A stretch of 64,000 nt of DNA, from positions 868,001 to 932,000 of the forward strand of contig NZ_JACRTA010000001.1 of NCBI RefSeq assembly GCF_014385065.1. The letters are read 5' to 3'. Positions within the stretch are counted from its first letter, which is position 1, and the number at the start of each line of letters is the position of its first letter. Made by a program: the position numbers and the translations under genes. Shown here one piece after another: positions 53,844 to 62,592 of this stretch. The notes below the pieces were generated by a model. That model saw only the letters and a list, made by a program, of their open reading frames with translations. It had not been told where the DNA came from and ran no database searches. The DNA is from Lentihominibacter hominis (GTDB lineage: Bacteria > Bacillota > Clostridia > Peptostreptococcales > Anaerovoracaceae).

Positions 53844-56800
53844 ATGCAAATGAATGCGGGGAAAAGATTGCCGCACAGAAAGGGCTTCATCGTTTCGATG
53901 TTGGCATTTCTTACAATATTCGTAACTGTTATGGGCTTCATGCCTCAGGAAGCGAATGCGGCATCTCAAAGAGCTGCTATGGACAAGTCGTCTGTCTCAG
54001 ACAGTTCGTCTATGGATACGTGGCAGGATATTGTAAAGGATACAACACAGTATGTGGGACGTATCTGGACGGACAAAACGGTATCTGATGAGGACATTAA
54101 TCTGGAAGAAACGGGAGAGGCCGGGTCAAGTAAGATTACCGTCAGGAAAGGAGAAGGTTCTGATTTTCTCATTGGACTATCGGCATTATCTTCCACATCT
54201 AATTTGAAGGTGACTGTTGAGAGGCCTCTGGATATAGTACTGGTACTGGATGAATCCGGAAGTATGGCAGATAGTGTAGGTGGATCTCCTGTATATGCTG
54301 ACGATCTTGATAAGTCCAAAACCTATTATCTGTCAAATGGTACCAGCGTTAAATGGGAGTCTAAACCGCTTAGAGGAGACGGATGGTATGATGATGGGCT
54401 TATTTTCTCTTCGAAATATCAGCCAAAGACATCAGCAGATGATTCTAATGATGATCATGTGCAGTTTTATGAAAGCCGGCAGACAAAGAGAGAGCAGCTG
54501 CAGGCTGCGGCCAACGCATTTATAGATCAGACTGCTGTGGCTAACGGCCAGATTTCTGATGAAAAGATGAAGCACAGAGTCGGTATCGTGACCTATAGCA
54601 GAAGCGCTGATATTGAGAATAGTCTGACAAACTGTGAAGGCGAGGGACAGACTGATCTGAAGAAGACCATCAGTAATTTACAAGCCAGTGGCGGAACATA
54701 TTCTGATGAGGGTATGGACGAAGCAAAGAACGTAATGAAAAATGCTCGCGCCGATGCTCAGCAGATCGTGATATTTTTTACTGACGGAGAACCGGGCGGA
54801 GGAAACGGCGTGGATGCAGGGACAGCCAATGCTACTATCAGTGCCGCAGGGGACCTGAAGACAGAAAATAATGCTTTTATATATTCCGTGGGAATATTTT
54901 CCGGAGCAGATGAGGATGATTTAACTATGGACACTAACCGTTTTATGCAGGCTGTGTCCAGCAATTATCCGGATGCTACCGGATATAACATAGGGAACAT
55001 GGGAAATCCGGTTGAAGAAAGCAAAAGAAATTATTATAAGACCACTAAAGAGAGTGGTTCACTTGAAGATGTCTTCAATTCTATTTTTGCAGAAATTACT
55101 GAAGGGACAGGCTTCCCTACACAGGTAAAGGGAGATGATCCGGCAGAGGATGGCTATGTGACTTTTACAGATAAGCTGGGGAATTATATGCAGGTAGATG
55201 ATTTTAATACTATCATTTACGCTGATCAGGTATTTGAGCAAGTAAGCGATTCTCAGAGCGGAGATACTGTCACTTATGTGTTTAGAGGAGAGAATACACA
55301 TGGAGTGGGTAATCCTCTTTATCCGGAAGCTGATCTGTCCGATATTAAAATTACGGTGACCAAAGGTGACGGTATAGAAGGCGATACGGTGGAGGTTAAG
55401 ATTCCTGCTGCGCTTATTCCTCTTCGTCAGTTTAATGTAGAGGAAAATGATGAAGACGGTACGATTTCCACTGAGGTGACTAATGCGTGGCCAATGCGTA
55501 TTTTTTACGATGTAAGTGTGAAGCAGGAGGCGCTGGACAATCTTGCAGATCCGGACAGTGATTTGCAAGGATATATTGATGCTAATAGCAATGATGAAGG
55601 CAAAGTCAGCTTTTATTCCAACGATTATACAAAGGGTGAGGCATCAGGTAATACGACTGTTAACTTTACGCCGGCATCTACCAACAGATTTTACTTCTAT
55701 ACAGAAGATACATATCTGTATACAGATAGAGACTGCAAGACTAAACTTGACAAAGAACCGCTGAGCGGAGAAACATATTGGTATCAGAGAACTTATTATG
55801 ACAGTACGAAGGATACTTTGCAGACAGAAGCAATTCAGGTGTCGGGAGCAAATCTTACAAAGTATTCGGAGGCAGTGAAATCAGATATCTCAGGAAAATA
55901 TTATATTGAAAAAGGCACGCCGAGAATTCACGAAGCGACAGATACGGTTCTTGATAAAACAGCTGTAGGCGGAAATAAGACAAATACCGCCACCCAGATC
56001 ATAAATCCTAAATGGGATAAAGACGATGTGCTGAATGCCGAAGATATTAACGTGTATCTCGGAAATAACGGGCGTCTGGATGTAGAGCTTCCTGGACAGC
56101 TTACAGTAAAAAAAGAAGTGACTGCAGATGACGGACTTACTGCCCCGGAGGATGCGGAATTCACCTTCAAGCTGGAGTTTACAGGCGGAGATTCCGATAA
56201 AGAATATGCGGCGAAGATCTTTGACAGTAAAGGTCAGCAAACAGCAGGCTCACTTAATAAGATTAAATCAGGAGAAACCTTTAAGCTAAAGGCAGGAGAA
56301 AGCCTGAGCGTATATGGTCTTGATAAAGGCATGGGTTATACGGTTGAAGAGGTAAAAGGGGAGATTCCGGAAGGATTTACCCAAGTATCTCCGGTAAATG
56401 ACAGCGGAGCGGCGTCTTCCGCAGCAGGAACTATAGCTGCCGGTGATAATAATGAGGCAGTATTTGTAAATAATTATTCTGTGGAAGAAAAGACCGTCAG
56501 ACTGATAGATTTAGGTCTGACAGGAACAAAAACTTTAAACGGACGTCTTTTTAAAGAGGGAGACAGCTTTACGTTTAAACTGCAGCAGCAGGATAAGGAT
56601 GATTCTTTGATAGGCAAACCTTTGGAATGCGAGATCAAAGGCGAGGATCATCTGGGAAAAAATAAAGCCAATATTTCTTTCGGAACTGACATAGAGCTTA
56701 CCTTTACAGAAGAAGGAAGTTATAAATATATGGCTTATGAGGAGCTGCCAAGCAGCTTGCAGCCGGGGATTACCTATGACAATACTAACTACCGGCTGAC

Positions 56801-59800
56801 CTTTGATGTCAAAGATGACGGTAGCGGTCATCTTCAGATAAGAAATCTGAAGATTGAAAAGGGTCATGAAGGAAAAGACTGGGAGACAATGTATTTTAAA
56901 GAAGATGGTACATATCCCGGGGCAGAGGAGCATTTTCTGAATTTTACCAATACTTATGCTGCCGGCGAACAGTCAATCACAATAGCCGGACAGAAAAACA
57001 TGAACAATAAGAACCTTCAGGATTACACAGAAAGCGAACAGTTTGCATTTTCCATAGAAGCGGCAGGAGTGCGTGATATAGATACACAGGGTGCTTTTGA
57101 TACATCTGATTTAGGTAAGCAGCCGATGCCGGCAGAGGGCGCAGGAGGAAAGTATATATACCGCAACCTGACAAACGGCGATATTACGATACCCGGAACT
57201 ACATTTAAAACAGAAAATATAGATAAAGAATATAAATATGTGATTCGTGAGCTGCAGCCGACAAAGGATGGAACTTATGAAGGCGAAGGTTTGACGAATG
57301 CTGATAAGAACAGTAATGGAGAATGGGTATACAACGGTGTTACATTTGATAAATCAGAAAAAATAGTTATAGTGAAGGTAAAAGCCGAAACAGATCCTGA
57401 AGATTCTGCTAAGCTGTTAATTAAGACAGAGCTGGTGGATGAAAATGGAGATTTATACCAGTATTTCCGATTTAATAATACATATAATGCTTCCACCGCG
57501 CTTAGTCTTGAAGGCGAAAAGAATATTACAGGACGTGATTTCAAAACCGGAGACAGCTTCACTTTCGAAGTGGAAGGCGTAAACGGAGCGCCGCTTCCTT
57601 CGGGAGTAACGAAAACATCGGGCAACAAGGGAACGATTTCCATTGATCCGTCAGCCGGAAAGAGCGAAGATATTATTTTCGGCGATATAACCTTCACCCA
57701 GAAAGACGTTGCGGATGGAACCCGTAAAGAGGAAATAAAAGACGGCAAAAAAATCTATACCTTTACAAAAACTTTCACGTACAAAGTGAAAGAGTTGGGA
57801 ACGGATGCTAACGGTATGACTTATGATAAGAGTGAGAAGACTGTGAAAATCACCGTTACTGATGATTCCCACGGAAATATGGAGGCTAAGCTTTCGGACG
57901 ATTCTCAGGAGCTTCAGTGGACCAATGAATACAGATCTTCCATGGATTACGGAAATGAGGCAGGAGGTCTGGAGGTGACAAAGACGCTGACCGGACGAAG
58001 TATGAAGGCAGGAGAATTTGGATTTGCCATAACAGCGTCGGATTCCCAGGATGGCAATGTGAGCAAAGAAGATGCAGACAAACTGCTGTCAAACTCGGAT
58101 AAAATATTCAATAATACCAGTGATCGCAATTCCGGAGTTTCGGAAACTATGAAAAAGCTCAGCGGCATTAAATTTACCCATGAAAATGCAGGAAAGACAT
58201 ATAAGTTTACCGTTAAGGAGAGCATAGGAGATAGCGGCGGAGTTAAATATGATAAGTCTGAGTTTGAAGTGGCAATAGCAGTAAAAGACGATGGCGACGG
58301 ATCTATGCATACTATAACCACCGTTACTAAAGTCAAGGATGCAGACGGAAACGAGATCCAGAATCCTAAAGGAACAGAATATGATAGCTCCAAAGATCAA
58401 ACACCTCGTGTGGATTTCAATAACAGTTACAGTGTAGACCCTGTATCTTTAAATCTTGATACAAGATTTACGAAGTCTTTATTAGGACGAGACTGGACCG
58501 ATACAGACAGTTTCAATTTTAAACTGGAGGGAGCGACCGGAAACGAGCCGATGCCGCAGAAGAGCAGCGTAACGGTGGATTATCAGATGGCGAAAGATCA
58601 GGATAAAACAGAAGCTGAGGATAGGGTAAGTTTTGGTTTCGGAGAAATAGAGTTTACGACTGCCGGGACCTATACTTATAAGGTGACTGAGGATCAGACG
58701 GGTTCGGGAACAAACGGACTGACATATGATTCAAAAGAAGCCACTATTACAGTTAACGTATCGGATAAAGATGGAATCGGAAAACTGACTGCTACTCCGC
58801 AGGTTACACACAGTAATTTTGAGAATATTTATAGTGCAAACATGGATTATGCAGCTGTCGGCGGTATTCAGGTAACCAAGACTTTGAATAATCAGCCTCT
58901 TGAAGCAGATAAATTTGAATTTACAATTACTGCGGAAGACAATGCGACTATGAAGAAGCTTGGGATGAAAGAGATGACCGGTTCATTTGCAAACGAAGCA
59001 GGCGCAGATGCAGGTGTCCCTGCAGTGGTTGCGCAGTTCAGCAATCTTACTTTTGATGAATCGGATATAGATGAAACATACAGCTTCTCAGTTAAGGAAA
59101 ATACCCCAGAGGGCAGTGGTTATGAGGATTACGACAAGGCTGAATATAATGTAAGTATCACTGTTTCTGACAATAAGGATGGTACGCTGAAAACAGTCAC
59201 TATTGTAGAAAAAGACGCAGCGGTAGTAAAGACGGTTGAGTGGGACAGCAATACTCAGGTTGGTCAGGAACCTATTAAACTGGCATTTACCAATAAATAT
59301 AATGCGAAAACACCGGACGATAACGCTGTGAGTCTATCCGGAACGAAGACGCTGAACGGCAGAAAGATGGCTGATAAAGAGTTCAGCTTCCGGGTTCGCT
59401 ATCAGGGAACTTCCGGGGATGATGGTATCGTAGCCAAAGGCACTAATAATGCTGAAGGAAAAATAACATTTGACAAATCCTTGAGTTATTCCAGCGAACA
59501 GCTTACAAAGCTAACCCAAGAGGGAAGAGCAACATTTAACCCGACTGATGATACGTATACTGTAAGCTATACAGCAGAAGAGCTCACAGAGGGACTTTCA
59601 GATAAGAAGATTACAGTAAATAAAGGAAGCGTTGATTTTACAGTAAAAGTCAAAGATAATAAAGACGGTACTCTGACGGCGACTGCTTATGGAGCGGATA
59701 AGCTTGATTTCGAAAACACTTACGGAGCCAATGCAGACAAGATATCTGTAAATATCAACGGAAGCAAAATATTGGATGCTGATGCAGCGCTTACAAAACC

Positions 59801-60956
59801 GGATATCAAAGAGGCCTTTACATTTACCCTCAAAGGAGAGGATGGAGCGCCGATGCCTGAAGATACAACAGTCAAAAATGATAAAAACGGCAACGTGGAC
59901 TTTGGTACTGTGAACTTTGAGGCAGATGATCTGGAGGAAGTTGAACCGGATTCAGACGGTGCAAGAAGTAAAACCTTCACTTATACAGTGAGTGAATCGG
60001 GCAAGGTTGATGGTGTTACTAATGACAGTCAAAGCAAAACTTTAAAAATAACGTTGAAGGATGATGGAAAGGGAGGTCTGACTGCAGAAAGAGAACCGAA
60101 AGACGGCGCAGCCTTTACTTTTACCAATATCTATAGTGTGACTCCAACTGATTCCAGTCTTACAGGTGATGGGGGAATCAAAATTACCAAAAATATTGAT
60201 GGAAGAGACCTTAATAAAGGAGAATTTATCTTTGAATTGGTAGATGCAAATAATAAAGTTGTTGCAAAGGCGGTAAACGATGAGAATGGCAATGTGTCAT
60301 TCCCTAAAATCACTTATGACAGGCCGGGAGACATTTCATACACTGTCAGAGAGCAGAATAATAATCTCGGAGGCGTGTCTTATGATGATAAGATAGTTAC
60401 TGTTATAGCGCATGTAAAGGATGACGCGAAGGGAGGCTTGTCCGTAACCTTTGAAACCGCAGATGGGGAAAATAAAATAGAATTCAATAATACCTATGAG
60501 GCCAAGGGAACGTCAGCTGCATTTGGAGCTTCCAAACAGTTTGTCAACGGAACACTTCAGGACGGACAGTTTGAATTTGTTCTGAAAGATAAAGAAGGCA
60601 ATATTGTTTCAAGCGCTAAAAATGACAGCAATGGACAGATCTTATTCGAGGCGATCGACTATGACAAGGCTGATACGTATGAATACACTATCGCGGAGAT
60701 AAAAGGTGATGAAGAAAATGTTCAGTACGATGATACGGTATATAATATAAAAGCAGAGGTCACTGATAATAAAAACGGAAGTCTGGAAGTAAAAGTAACG
60801 GGTGCAGATGAAGCTGTGTTTGTTAATACTTATGATAAGACAAGCGGTTCAGGGACTAAAACCGGGGACGATATGCCTATAGCAGTAATTGGAGCGGTGA
60901 TGATAGCGGCTGCGGGAGCAGGAGTTGTCACCATCAGAAGAAAGATAAGACGTTAA
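53844..60956 (+). CDS. giant surface adhesin with vWA and tandem pilin-type isopeptide domains
   Basis: A 2370-residue secreted protein. The signal peptide covers about residues 1-40 (MLAFLTIFVTVMGFMP, cleavage after NAA). A vWA domain starts near 130 with the metal site DESGSMAD near 135 and FFTDGEPGG near 312. From about 750 to 2330 there are some eleven repeats of the pilin isopeptide type: each opens with a Lys motif such as GTKTLNGR, continues with FTFKL and Y-x-Y-x-V-x-E, and ends in F-x-N-x-Y. The C-terminus has TKTGDDMP, a hydrophobic helix and a Lys/Arg tail, a sorting signal lacking a standard LPxTG. ATG at 53844 follows GGAGGAAA; the in-frame extension to 53739 crosses the promoter and site C. 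Expression is probably phase variable. Confidence 0.9.
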   Translation: MQMNAGKRLPHRKGFIVSMLAFLTIFVTVMGFMPQEANAASQRAAMDKSSVSDSSSMDTWQDIVKDTTQYVGRIWTDKTVSDEDINLEETGEAGSSKITVRKGEGSDFLIGLSALSSTSNLKVTVERPLDIVLVLDESGSMADSVGGSPVYADDLDKSKTYYLSNGTSVKWESKPLRGDGWYDDGLIFSSKYQPKTSADDSNDDHVQFYESRQTKREQLQAAANAFIDQTAVANGQISDEKMKHRVGIVTYSRSADIENSLTNCEGEGQTDLKKTISNLQASGGTYSDEGMDEAKNVMKNARADAQQIVIFFTDGEPGGGNGVDAGTANATISAAGDLKTENNAFIYSVGIFSGADEDDLTMDTNRFMQAVSSNYPDATGYNIGNMGNPVEESKRNYYKTTKESGSLEDVFNSIFAEITEGTGFPTQVKGDDPAEDGYVTFTDKLGNYMQVDDFNTIIYADQVFEQVSDSQSGDTVTYVFRGENTHGVGNPLYPEADLSDIKITVTKGDGIEGDTVEVKIPAALIPLRQFNVEENDEDGTISTEVTNAWPMRIFYDVSVKQEALDNLADPDSDLQGYIDANSNDEGKVSFYSNDYTKGEASGNTTVNFTPASTNRFYFYTEDTYLYTDRDCKTKLDKEPLSGETYWYQRTYYDSTKDTLQTEAIQVSGANLTKYSEAVKSDISGKYYIEKGTPRIHEATDTVLDKTAVGGNKTNTATQIINPKWDKDDVLNAEDINVYLGNNGRLDVELPGQLTVKKEVTADDGLTAPEDAEFTFKLEFTGGDSDKEYAAKIFDSKGQQTAGSLNKIKSGETFKLKAGESLSVYGLDKGMGYTVEEVKGEIPEGFTQVSPVNDSGAASSAAGTIAAGDNNEAVFVNNYSVEEKTVRLIDLGLTGTKTLNGRLFKEGDSFTFKLQQQDKDDSLIGKPLECEIKGEDHLGKNKANISFGTDIELTFTEEGSYKYMAYEELPSSLQPGITYDNTNYRLTFDVKDDGSGHLQIRNLKIEKGHEGKDWETMYFKEDGTYPGAEEHFLNFTNTYAAGEQSITIAGQKNMNNKNLQDYTESEQFAFSIEAAGVRDIDTQGAFDTSDLGKQPMPAEGAGGKYIYRNLTNGDITIPGTTFKTENIDKEYKYVIRELQPTKDGTYEGEGLTNADKNSNGEWVYNGVTFDKSEKIVIVKVKAETDPEDSAKLLIKTELVDENGDLYQYFRFNNTYNASTALSLEGEKNITGRDFKTGDSFTFEVEGVNGAPLPSGVTKTSGNKGTISIDPSAGKSEDIIFGDITFTQKDVADGTRKEEIKDGKKIYTFTKTFTYKVKELGTDANGMTYDKSEKTVKITVTDDSHGNMEAKLSDDSQELQWTNEYRSSMDYGNEAGGLEVTKTLTGRSMKAGEFGFAITASDSQDGNVSKEDADKLLSNSDKIFNNTSDRNSGVSETMKKLSGIKFTHENAGKTYKFTVKESIGDSGGVKYDKSEFEVAIAVKDDGDGSMHTITTVTKVKDADGNEIQNPKGTEYDSSKDQTPRVDFNNSYSVDPVSLNLDTRFTKSLLGRDWTDTDSFNFKLEGATGNEPMPQKSSVTVDYQMAKDQDKTEAEDRVSFGFGEIEFTTAGTYTYKVTEDQTGSGTNGLTYDSKEATITVNVSDKDGIGKLTATPQVTHSNFENIYSANMDYAAVGGIQVTKTLNNQPLEADKFEFTITAEDNATMKKLGMKEMTGSFANEAGADAGVPAVVAQFSNLTFDESDIDETYSFSVKENTPEGSGYEDYDKAEYNVSITVSDNKDGTLKTVTIVEKDAAVVKTVEWDSNTQVGQEPIKLAFTNKYNAKTPDDNAVSLSGTKTLNGRKMADKEFSFRVRYQGTSGDDGIVAKGTNNAEGKITFDKSLSYSSEQLTKLTQEGRATFNPTDDTYTVSYTAEELTEGLSDKKITVNKGSVDFTVKVKDNKDGTLTATAYGADKLDFENTYGANADKISVNINGSKILDADAALTKPDIKEAFTFTLKGEDGAPMPEDTTVKNDKNGNVDFGTVNFEADDLEEVEPDSDGARSKTFTYTVSESGKVDGVTNDSQSKTLKITLKDDGKGGLTAEREPKDGAAFTFTNIYSVTPTDSSLTGDGGIKITKNIDGRDLNKGEFIFELVDANNKVVAKAVNDENGNVSFPKITYDRPGDISYTVREQNNNLGGVSYDDKIVTVIAHVKDDAKGGLSVTFETADGENKIEFNNTYEAKGTSAAFGASKQFVNGTLQDGQFEFVLKDKEGNIVSSAKNDSNGQILFEAIDYDKADTYEYTIAEIKGDEENVQYDDTVYNIKAEVTDNKNGSLEVKVTGADEAVFVNTYDKTSGSGTKTGDDMPIAVIGAVMIAAAGAGVVTIRRKIRR

Positions 60957-60967
60957 TTCAGTAAGAA

Positions 60968-61017
60968 AATGAACATCAGCGGGAATCGATCATTGCGACG
61001 ATCCCGCTTTGTTCATT
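60968..61017 (+). terminator. two-part hairpin after the adhesin gene
   Basis: AATGAAC (60968-60974) pairs with GTTCATT (61011-61017), and inside it GCGGGA (60979-60984) pairs with TCCCGC (61002-61007). It lies 11 bp after the stop codon. The U-tract is poor, so termination may be incomplete. Confidence 0.5.
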
Positions 61018-61046
61018 GTAAAAAATATTGAGAACGGGAGAATGTT

Positions 61047-61301
61047 ATGGGACGAAGAGAATTCACAGAAGCCGAAATTCAAGAATTAGAAAAGAATCCA
61101 TATGTAGATGATGTTAATTCCGTACGAATTATATATTCTGAAGGATTCAAGCAACATTTTGTCAGGGAATATATGAAAGGAATCAAACCCACGCAGATAT
61201 TCAGAGAGGCAGGATTTGATGTGGAACTTATAGGGTATAAAAGAATAGAAAGAGCTACGGCCAGATGGAAGCCATATGGTGATAAAAACACTTTGAAGTA
61301 A
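61047..61301 (+). CDS. small HTH-domain protein
   Basis: An 84-residue protein beginning MGRREFTEAEIQELEKNPYV with YSEGFKQHFVREYMKGIKPT and IFREAGFD, a pattern shared with HTH proteins found alone or as transposase partners in Clostridia. No transposase catalytic domain follows, and a terminator ends the unit at 61308-61343. It could be a regulator or a leftover of an insertion element. GGGAGAATG places the ribosome site close to the ATG. Confidence 0.65.
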   Translation: MGRREFTEAEIQELEKNPYVDDVNSVRIIYSEGFKQHFVREYMKGIKPTQIFREAGFDVELIGYKRIERATARWKPYGDKNTLK

Positions 61302-61307
61302 AACTTC

Positions 61308-61343
61308 AAGTGCTTTTTATTTTACCATAAAATAACAGCACTT
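61308..61343 (+). terminator. terminator of the small HTH gene
   Basis: AAGTGC (61308-61313) pairs with GCACTT (61338-61343), with an inner A/T stem, followed by GTTT. Confidence 0.5.
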
Positions 61344-61371
61344 GTTTGAGGTGGTTGACATGTGCATCTGG

Positions 61372-61389
61372 TTAGTATATTCTTACTAA
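61372..61389. promoter_or_regulatory. dyad over the AraC gene promoter
   Basis: TTAGTA-N6-TACTAA overlaps a -10-like TATATT (61376-61381); TTGACA lies at 61355-61360, 15 bp upstream. The short spacing and the dyad suggest autoregulation. Confidence 0.4.
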
Positions 61390-61403
61390 ATAAGGAGGAA
61401 ATC

Positions 61404-62354
61404 ATGGCAATATCAAATCCCGACAAGTATATAAATGAGATGTTTGAAAAAACAGGCGGAGAACCGATACAGAAATTTATAAACAAAATTCCTGCTGAGT
61501 TGGGAGAGTTTTCTGTCAGAGAACAGAAATCGAGACAAGGAATATCTTTTACTGACTGGAGAATGAAATGGACACATGATATACGTGTGAAAAAAAACTC
61601 AGGCAGAGGAACAGATACAATACAGATTGTATTTTTTATTAACAATGGCATGGACTGGCAAATGGAGGGAGAGAAACATGTATATATGAAGCAGGGAGAG
61701 CTTTGTATGTATAGAGATAAGTCTGCGGTCAGTGAAGGCAACTATGAGGGTGGCAGAGAACTGAGATTTAAGAGTATTCAGATACCTACTTGCAGATTTA
61801 TGCGCATCATGGAAGACTGTATGGATGAGAGAATAAAATCTGAAGTGAAATGTTTGCTGAGATCCACGTCAAAATTACAGGCCACTGCTTATACGAAACG
61901 TTTGCTGACTGAAATCGAGGAAACGAAAAAATATAATGGAGTTCTTGCAGATCTTCACATGGAAGGTAAGGTTTGGGAGCTGGTCGCTGTATGCTTTGAA
62001 GAAGTAATGAACGGACAGAGAAATAATATTATATCAAGAACTGACAAAGCAGCAGCGCTTCAAGTGAGGCAGAGAATTATAGAAGATTGCGTAAATGTGC
62101 CTGATGGAGAAGGACTGGCTAAGGAAGCAGGAATAAGTCTTTCAAAACTAAGCAGAGATTTTAAAGAAATAACAGGAATGTCAGTCCATTCTTTTGTAAT
62201 AGAACAGAGGCTGGAACATGCAGCATATCTTTTGGCAGGAAACAGACTGAATGTGACTCAGACAGCTGCTTTGTGCGGTTATTCAAATATGAGTCATTTT
62301 TCATCAGCCTTCAAAAAAAAATACGGAGTTCTTCCTAAGGACTACAGGCCTTGA
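61404..62354 (+). CDS. AraC-family transcriptional regulator
   Basis: A 316-residue regulator. The N-terminal part (about 1-215) is a sensor region with no clear family; the C-terminal 95 residues hold two HTH motifs (LAKEAGISLSKLSRDFKEIT and TQTAALCGYSNMSHFSSAFK, then KKKYGVLPKDYR). ATG at 61404 has AAGGAGG upstream. It precedes an ABC transporter gene on the same strand; AraC regulators beside paired ABC exporters are common for siderophore or drug responses, so it probably controls that transporter. The ligand is unknown. Confidence 0.9.
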   Translation: MAISNPDKYINEMFEKTGGEPIQKFINKIPAELGEFSVREQKSRQGISFTDWRMKWTHDIRVKKNSGRGTDTIQIVFFINNGMDWQMEGEKHVYMKQGELCMYRDKSAVSEGNYEGGRELRFKSIQIPTCRFMRIMEDCMDERIKSEVKCLLRSTSKLQATAYTKRLLTEIEETKKYNGVLADLHMEGKVWELVAVCFEEVMNGQRNNIISRTDKAAALQVRQRIIEDCVNVPDGEGLAKEAGISLSKLSRDFKEITGMSVHSFVIEQRLEHAAYLLAGNRLNVTQTAALCGYSNMSHFSSAFKKKYGVLPKDYRP

Positions 62355-62458
62355 TTGCAAAAAGTATAGAGAAGTTTACTTAAAATTATTAAAAACAAAC
62401 AGAATTTTGGTAGAAACCAGTATAATATGGAATTAAAATATAACGCATAAAGTTAGCT

Positions 62459-62482
62459 ACGCATAACTATATGCGTTTTTTT
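62459..62482 (+). terminator. terminator of the AraC gene
   Basis: ACGCATA (62459-62465) pairs with TATGCGT (62470-62476) and is followed by a T-run to 62482. A second ACGCATA at 62443-62449 could compete for the same partner. Confidence 0.75.
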
Positions 62483-62592
62483 ATGCCTGCCTGTATCTCA
62501 TGCTCTGAATTGAGGGTATGATTGTGTGAAGAAAGTGAGGCGTAAATTTTCAGATAACCGATATAGTAATTTGGATGGAAGGAGAAATACAG

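Noticed and set aside
61047..61301. Complete insertion sequence at the small HTH gene
   Set aside because: No catalytic transposase frame or terminal inverted repeats accompany it; kept only as an HTH protein.
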